From Oscillatoriales cyanobacterium USR001 (lineage in GTDB: Bacteria > Cyanobacteriota > Cyanobacteriia > Cyanobacteriales > Microcoleaceae), in assembly GCA_001698425.1 (NCBI GenBank), contig MBRE01000076.1:6782-67356 (forward strand): a stretch of 60,575 nucleotides of DNA, given 5' to 3'. Made by a program: the position numbers and the translations under genes. Below the pieces are notes generated by a model, which made no database searches, had not been told where the DNA came from, and worked only from the letters and a program-made list of their open reading frames with translations. This document shows, in pieces, positions 55,231 through 60,575 of the stretch (positions are counted from its first letter, which is position 1; the number at the start of each line of letters is the position of its first letter).

Positions 55231-55331
55231 GGTTTTTTGAGGCTGTTCGGGTAAGTCTAAATCTTTGGCGAGGTAGGTATCCCCAAATTCACCACTTCCT
55301 AGTAGTTTAATAATTTGATAGCGGTTGTTTG
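55231..55331 (-). pseudogene. Fragment of a Ser/Thr protein kinase (glycine-rich loop only)
   Basis: On the minus strand the frame reads NNRYQIIKLLGSGEFGDTYL, followed by AKDLDLPEQPQK. This is the start of a Hanks-type kinase, including the GxGxFG nucleotide loop. It has no start codon, an in-frame stop just upstream, and it runs into the complement of the mutM 3' end. Everything after the P-loop, including the catalytic Lys and HRD/DFG motifs, is absent. It is a decayed remnant of about 100 bp lying between mutM and the hybrid kinase gene. Confidence 0.75.
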
Positions 55332-55412
55332 AGTTAAGCCGAAACCCAGTTTCACAGGACTATCGTAAATCCTGTATATCTGCTATAATTCCAAATATAG
55401 AGGCAATCAGTT

Positions 55413-58400
55413 ATGTCTGGATTATGCCTTGATTATAAAAAGGTTAAATTCTATATCTCAAAATTTGTAAAATCTATGAAACAAAATTCAATCACAACTC
55501 GTCTCAACTTAACTTTTACCCTAGTCTTTATAGTCATAGGTGCAGTTGCCTCAATGCTGCTCGTTTTGAGTTGGCAGGTACAAGAATCAACCAAAAAAGT
55601 TTTAGAGCAAGATATACCCACAGCGTTAAATAGTGTTAGTATGTTAGAAAAAATGACTGACATGAATAATAATTTGCAGAGTTATGTTATGGGGAAAAAT
55701 GAGGAAAAACAGCTATTTTTCAAGAATTATGATGATTTAATACGCTATCTAAACCTGATTCCCAAGAATAATAATTACCGATATCAATTGAAGCGATTGG
55801 ACAGTCTAATCCAAACATATAAAGAATCATCAGAAAAAATGGTGCTGAATACATACGATCCGATTAAGATCAAGAAAGCTAATAGTAAAATTGGGGAATT
55901 AATTGACAATGCAGGTCGTCCCCTAGAAGCTATATTATCTGAATTAAGCAAAGAAGAGATTGCTGATGCTGGTAGTAGCCGTGACATTAAGGAAGTATTA
56001 GAAGACGATCTGCCCGGTGTGCATTACTATGCGGAGCTCAATAGTGCTGCTACGAGGATGATTGGTTCCCTGGATCGCTTTATTTTGGAAGACCCAAAGG
56101 CTAAGAGTGCATTCTTTGAACATAGCCTGAAGTTCGAGCTAATATTTATTAAGTTAGTACCTCTGGAGCAAAAACCGTCAGAAATAATTAGATTTAGAGA
56201 AATTTCCAGGTTATTTAATCAGATCAAGGGCGAAGGCCCAATAATTATGGCATCCTTTCAAAGCAGTAATCGCCGAGAAGCGTTGACGGCGATCGACGAG
56301 ATAGAAATACAAAGTTTTGCTGAAATAGAAAAGCTACTAACGGAAATGTCAGAGGTTTCTCGTGTTAAAGTAGAGCAAAGTATAATTAATCTTAACCAGT
56401 TAGTATTCTACCTAAATATCATCACAATTGCCACTGTCATCGTAGGAGTTGGTTTAATTGTGGTGCTAATTTTGTATTCTCGCCGCGCCATTTTACAACC
56501 AGTAATAGAAATTGCTGGAGCGGTTAACTACTTGCGTCACCGCGAAGGAGAATATCAGATTTCCGACCGTCAATACGACCTAGAATTTGACCAGATTTTG
56601 AGTAGTTTAAAGCTATTTCAACAAGAATTGGTGGAGCTAGATCGCTTACGAGATTCCGAGGCGCTGCGGTTACAAGAGCTTCAGGAGGCGACAGAAGTTG
56701 CCAAAGCCGCCAATTATGCCAAAAGTAATTTTCTGGCAGTAATGAGCCACGAAATTCGTACCCCCATGAATGCGATTTTGGGTTTGAGTCATTTGGTACT
56801 CCAGACGGAGTTAAATAGCAAGCAAGCGGACTATTTATATAAAATTCAGAGTTCCGGTCAATCATTACTACGTTTAATTAACGATATTCTGGACTTTTCC
56901 AAGATTGAAGCGGGCAAAATGATTCTGGAGAAGATTGACTTTGATTTGGAACTGGTACTAGAAAATATTGCCAATTTGATTAGTTTGAAAGCCGCAGAAA
57001 AAAAATTAGAATTTTTGTTTGAAATTGCCTCCGAAGTCCCCAAATTCATACATGGAGATCCCCTACGTTTAGAGCAGGTGCTTCTTAATCTATCGAATAA
57101 TGCGGTGAAATTTACTCAGCAGGGTGAGGTGGTAATCAAAATTACACAACAACAACTAGAAAAAAACGAAATTTGTCTGTATTTCTCAGTCAGAGATACG
57201 GGAATCGGATTGACTCAGGAGCAAATTAGCCAGTTATTCCAATCTTTTACTCAGGCGGATGGTTCCACTACTCGTAAGTATGGCGGTACGGGTTTAGGAT
57301 TAGCCATTAGTAAGCGTCTGGTGTCAATGATGGGGGGTAATATTTGGGTAGAAAGTCAACCAGGACGGGGCAGTAATTTTCAATTTACAGCCGTTTTTCC
57401 ACCAGCTACTTCTACTCCCCGCTCTCCCATAGTAGTCCCCCCTAATTTGGAGGGTCTGAAGGTTTTAGTCGTCGATGATAATGCGGTGAGTCGCGAGATT
57501 TTAATTAATAGTTTGGAGTCATTTTCCTTTGAGGCAAATGATGTGGAATCTGGGGAAGAGGCTCTGGAAGAGTTGCTCCGAGCCAGGGACTCTCCCTATA
57601 ATTTAGTATTGATGGATTGGGCGATGCCAAATGGTATCGATGGCATTGAGGCAATTCGTCGGATTCGTGCTTGTTCCAGTCTGCCACAACAACCTCGTAT
57701 TCTGTTGGTGACTGCTTACGGACAAGCAGAATTGTTAGAGCAGGCGCAATTGGCGGGGGCGGATGATTGCTTGTTGAAACCAGTAAGTCGCTCGACTTTA
57801 TTTAATGCGATCGCTCAGGTTTTTGAAGAAAGGGACTCCTCGATGCCGTTAGAGAACAATGCTTTGGGACGAGCCCAAATATTGAAGAAACGATGGCAAA
57901 ATGTGGAATTACTACTGGTAGAAGATAATGAAATTAACCAACAAATTGCCCAAGAATTATTGACAGGAGCAGGTTTTACGGTGAGCATTGCCAATAATGG
58001 TTTAGAGGCACTAGCCGCTGTGCAAGCTCATAGCTATGATGGTGTATTAATGGATATTCAAATGCCAGAAATGGATGGCTTAGAGGCAACTCGGCGGATT
58101 CGAGCCTTGGGTCAGACGGCGGCGACAGAGCGACAACGTTTTATCGAGCTACCAATTATTGCGATGACTGCCCATGCGATGATTGGAGACAGAGAGGAGA
58201 GTCTGAGTGCTGGGATGAATGACCATATTACTAAGCCGATTAATCCCGATGAATTATTTAATACTTTGAGTCGGTATATTAAAAGGAAGAAAACTAGCAG
58301 GGACTCTACAACTTCTCCCTCAGAATTACCTGTTTTACCATCAGCAACGGAACTGCTGACAGCGAGGGAAGTCGAACTCTCGAATTTAGAGGGAATTGAT

Positions 58401-58976
58401 ACTGCTAGTGGGATGAAGCGGATCGGTGGTAATCGACAATCTTACCTGAAAGTTTTGCAGCAATTTCGGAGCAGTCAGGGACAAGCATTAGAGGAGATTC
58501 AGGAAGCCATTGAGGGATTAGACTATGAAACTGCCCGCCAGAAGATTCATCGGGTGAGGGGAACTGCGGGCAACCTTGGGGCCGATCGATTATTTCAGGC
58601 GGCTACTCCCCTAGAACAGGCGGTTAAAGAGGGTCAAATTGAAACTCTGGCTCCTCTGATGGAGGCATTTCGCACAGAATTTCAGCAGGTAATGAAGGCT
58701 TTACAGCAGTTACCGGATGTTTCGGAGTCGGTGGCTAACAGCGATCGCTCGTTCCCCCGCTCTGAAGAAGTCTTAACTGTAGCTGCTTTGGGTCAATTAC
58801 CTGAAGCCTTGAGGCAACAACTTCAAGAGGCTTTATTGACGGGAAATCTGGATTTATTGGCAAGATTGATTACTGAGATTAACTCTCATAATCAGGCTTT
58901 AGGGGAGGCGATCGCGTCTCATTGCGATCGCTTTGAATTCCAGCAAATTTTGACTTTATTATCTAACTCTCATTAG
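55413..58976 (+). CDS. Hybrid sensor histidine kinase with two receivers and an Hpt domain
   Basis: 1187 residues (1166 if it begins at the ATG at 55476, [12 protein letters not shown], which fits a membrane-anchored start better). A membrane helix (about 35-55) opens a periplasmic or MCP-like sensor of about 280 residues, then a second helix (about 330-352) and HAMP-like segment. The kinase core has His446 ([11 protein letters not shown]) and an ATP lid ([13 protein letters not shown]). Two receiver domains have Asp735 and Asp881. The C-terminal Hpt has His1046. This is a multistep phosphorelay in one chain. It is followed 3 bp later by a second kinase, so they are co-expressed. Confidence 0.93.
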   Translation: MSGLCLDYKKVKFYISKFVKSMKQNSITTRLNLTFTLVFIVIGAVASMLLVLSWQVQESTKKVLEQDIPTALNSVSMLEKMTDMNNNLQSYVMGKNEEKQLFFKNYDDLIRYLNLIPKNNNYRYQLKRLDSLIQTYKESSEKMVLNTYDPIKIKKANSKIGELIDNAGRPLEAILSELSKEEIADAGSSRDIKEVLEDDLPGVHYYAELNSAATRMIGSLDRFILEDPKAKSAFFEHSLKFELIFIKLVPLEQKPSEIIRFREISRLFNQIKGEGPIIMASFQSSNRREALTAIDEIEIQSFAEIEKLLTEMSEVSRVKVEQSIINLNQLVFYLNIITIATVIVGVGLIVVLILYSRRAILQPVIEIAGAVNYLRHREGEYQISDRQYDLEFDQILSSLKLFQQELVELDRLRDSEALRLQELQEATEVAKAANYAKSNFLAVMSHEIRTPMNAILGLSHLVLQTELNSKQADYLYKIQSSGQSLLRLINDILDFSKIEAGKMILEKIDFDLELVLENIANLISLKAAEKKLEFLFEIASEVPKFIHGDPLRLEQVLLNLSNNAVKFTQQGEVVIKITQQQLEKNEICLYFSVRDTGIGLTQEQISQLFQSFTQADGSTTRKYGGTGLGLAISKRLVSMMGGNIWVESQPGRGSNFQFTAVFPPATSTPRSPIVVPPNLEGLKVLVVDDNAVSREILINSLESFSFEANDVESGEEALEELLRARDSPYNLVLMDWAMPNGIDGIEAIRRIRACSSLPQQPRILLVTAYGQAELLEQAQLAGADDCLLKPVSRSTLFNAIAQVFEERDSSMPLENNALGRAQILKKRWQNVELLLVEDNEINQQIAQELLTGAGFTVSIANNGLEALAAVQAHSYDGVLMDIQMPEMDGLEATRRIRALGQTAATERQRFIELPIIAMTAHAMIGDREESLSAGMNDHITKPINPDELFNTLSRYIKRKKTSRDSTTSPSELPVLPSATELLTAREVELSNLEGIDTASGMKRIGGNRQSYLKVLQQFRSSQGQALEEIQEAIEGLDYETARQKIHRVRGTAGNLGADRLFQAATPLEQAVKEGQIETLAPLMEAFRTEFQQVMKALQQLPDVSESVANSDRSFPRSEEVLTVAALGQLPEALRQQLQEALLTGNLDLLARLITEINSHNQALGEAIASHCDRFEFQQILTLLSNSH

Positions 58977-58979
58977 TTT

Positions 58980-60386
58980 ATGAAAATTGAACAAATTTAC
59001 GCCAAATCAGGTAAAATATTAGTTATAGATGACTCTCCATCTAACTTGAAAATCTTGATGAGTTTGTTGTCGGAGCAAGGATATACAGTGCGCCCAATGC
59101 CCAGTGGTAAGTTAGCGCTCCAAGGAATTCATCTGGACTATCCCGATCTGATTTTACTAGATATTGAGATGCCAGACATGGATGGTTATCAAGTATGTCA
59201 GTGTCTTAAGGAGGACGAAAGAACCCAAGACATCCCAGTAATTTTTGTGAGTGCTTATGAGGATGTATTGGATAAGGTAAAGGCCTTTGAGTTAGGTGGT
59301 ATTGATTATATTACTAAACCATTTCAACCAGAAGAGATTCTGGTGCGAGTCCAAAATCATTTGGTACTCTATAAGTTAAAAAAAGGATTGCAAGAAAAAA
59401 CTGAATATCAAGATAAAAAACTGGCAGAACAAAATGCGCTTCTCCAAGAAATGAATCAACAATTATCAGCGGCAAATCAAGAATTGTCCAGAAATTTGGC
59501 AGAATTAGAAAAAGCGCAACTGCAAGTAGTTCAAGCGGAAAAAATGTCAACATTAGGTCAATTAGTTGGGGGGGTTGCCCATGAAATTAACAACCCTGTT
59601 AGTTTCTTGATGGGGAATATTCAACCAGCCAAAAATTACGTGGTAAGCTTGTTTAGTTTGTTAGACTTATACGCAGAGGCTTTCCCGCATCCCGGAGAGA
59701 AGATTGAAAACGAAATTAGGGAAATTGAACTGGATTTTCTCCGAGAAGATTTACCGATGTTACTTGATTCGATGAATGTGGGTGTGGAGCGGATTAAAAA
59801 TATTAGTACCAGTTTGCGAACTTTTTCGCGCATGGATCGGGAATACAAAGTTCCTTTTAATTTGCATGAAGGCATTGATAGTACATTATTAATTCTCAAA
59901 CATCGGCTCAAATCTAACCAAAGTCGTCCAGAGATTGGAATTGTTAAAAATTATGGAGATTTACCGGAAATTAACTGTTTTCCGGGACAATTAAATCAGG
60001 TGTTTATGAATTTATTGGCAAATGCGATCGATGCGTTGGAGGAACGTAGTTTAGGGCATACTTTTGCCGAGATAGCAAATTTAAAAAATCGGATTTGTTT
60101 AGATACGGGTCTATGGCAATACGCCCCTTCTCAGGATTTAGAAAGTGCCGATCGTTCTCAAGAACAATGGGTATTTGTCAAAATTTCTGACAATGGAACT
60201 GGGATGACGGAGGAAGTTAAGCAACGATTTTTTGAGCAAGGATTTACCACGAAAGGAGTTGGAAAAGGTACCGGTTTGGGAATGGCGATCGCGCGTCAAA
60301 TCGTTGAAGAAAAGCACGGTGGAAAGATTACCTGTCATTCGGAGTTAGGGAAGGGAACAGAATTTACTGTATTGTTACCTATTTAA
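58980..60386 (+). CDS. Receiver-histidine kinase hybrid (soluble)
   Basis: 468 residues. The N-terminal receiver has Asp61 (LILLDIEMPDMDGYQV) and the fold LVIDDSPSNLKIL. A coiled coil (about 135-185) joins it to a kinase with His201 (GGVAHEINNPVSFLMGN) and a GTGLGMAIARQIVEEKHGG ATP domain. No membrane segment. It is separated by 3 bp from the upstream hybrid kinase and can take its phosphoryl group from that protein's Hpt. Output targets are unknown. Confidence 0.93.
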   Translation: MKIEQIYAKSGKILVIDDSPSNLKILMSLLSEQGYTVRPMPSGKLALQGIHLDYPDLILLDIEMPDMDGYQVCQCLKEDERTQDIPVIFVSAYEDVLDKVKAFELGGIDYITKPFQPEEILVRVQNHLVLYKLKKGLQEKTEYQDKKLAEQNALLQEMNQQLSAANQELSRNLAELEKAQLQVVQAEKMSTLGQLVGGVAHEINNPVSFLMGNIQPAKNYVVSLFSLLDLYAEAFPHPGEKIENEIREIELDFLREDLPMLLDSMNVGVERIKNISTSLRTFSRMDREYKVPFNLHEGIDSTLLILKHRLKSNQSRPEIGIVKNYGDLPEINCFPGQLNQVFMNLLANAIDALEERSLGHTFAEIANLKNRICLDTGLWQYAPSQDLESADRSQEQWVFVKISDNGTGMTEEVKQRFFEQGFTTKGVGKGTGLGMAIARQIVEEKHGGKITCHSELGKGTEFTVLLPI

Positions 60387-60411
60387 TTTAATTATATTGG
60401 CATTCGCCCAC

Positions 60412-60508
60412 TATAGAACCCATTTGGGATCTTTTCCTTCATCAAGTTATAATTTAGCGATTGCTGCGATCGAATAGATCCCAAAATAGATCCCAAATGG
60501 GTTCTATA
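60412..60508. repeat. Perfect 21-bp inverted repeat after the kinase operon
   Basis: TATAGAACCCATTTGGGATC (plus T) at 60412-60432 has its exact complement at 60488-60508. A partial copy (GATCCCAAAA) lies at 60477-60486. The two arms are 55 bp apart with a HIP1-like GCGATCG inside. It may be a small non-coding element or MITE end. No gene lies from 60387 to the window end. Confidence 0.75.
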
Positions 60509-60575
60509 AGTTATAAGTTTACCATGCCCTAATTCAGCAACGCCCAAAATCTGAGACGTGCGACCAAAAGGTGGT

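Overview
This window is chromosomal DNA of a cyanobacterium. It carries psbD, psaE, an orange carotenoid protein gene, a cyanobacterial-order ATP synthase operon with both b and b' subunits, a nitrate/bicarbonate-type ABC transporter with the fused NrtC subunit, an SLH/OprB porin, and very many HIP1 octamers (GCGATCGC). Short tandem repeats with 7-bp and 21-bp periods and the many NB-ARC, RTX and multi-domain kinase genes suggest a filamentous species. I cannot name the species from sequence alone.

Layout. (1) 1-4.4 kb: a small peptide-export locus with an HlyD-like adaptor, two short Tyr/Arg/His-rich peptides sharing a leader, and a C39-peptidase ABC exporter. (2) 4.4-12.8 kb: small unknown proteins, two secreted proteins, a 1518-residue type I secretion substrate (DUF4347, ELW-SDGT repeats, Ig-like repeats, RTX) and a patatin-like lipase. 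(3) 13-22 kb: an NB-ARC ATPase that lacks a sensor domain, a stand-alone divergent psbD, a structured RNA ending in a strong terminator just before a pterin dehydratase gene, a GAF/HD-GYP protein, a porin and a membrane protein. (4) 22-30.5 kb: the atp operon (minus strand, interrupted by a Uma2 gene), rsmD and ocp. (5) 30.7-37.1 kb: queG, an FG-GAP repeat protein, a clean MITE and a SNF2 helicase. (6) 37.2-43.8 kb: a run of toxin-antitoxin genes (orphan antitoxin, MazEF, ParDE, a decayed DUF433 pair, RelBE) separated by short direct repeats, with a secreted subtilase inside. (7) 43.9-53.8 kb: nrtABCD, a P-type ATPase and an MBL-fold gene. About 400 bp covering the nrtA upstream region is duplicated upstream of the ATPase, so the ATPase lies between two long direct repeats. 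(8) 53.9-60.6 kb: psaE, mutM, a kinase gene scrap and a two-gene multistep phosphorelay.

The items most worth following are: the twin-peptide export locus; the psbD/structured RNA/pterin dehydratase stretch, which could be a cis-regulatory leader or a free small RNA; the toxin-antitoxin array whose modules are bracketed by direct repeats; the duplicated promoter region around the P-type ATPase; and tandem copies of the nrtD start region that create upstream open reading frames. No rRNA, tRNA or CRISPR array was recognised.
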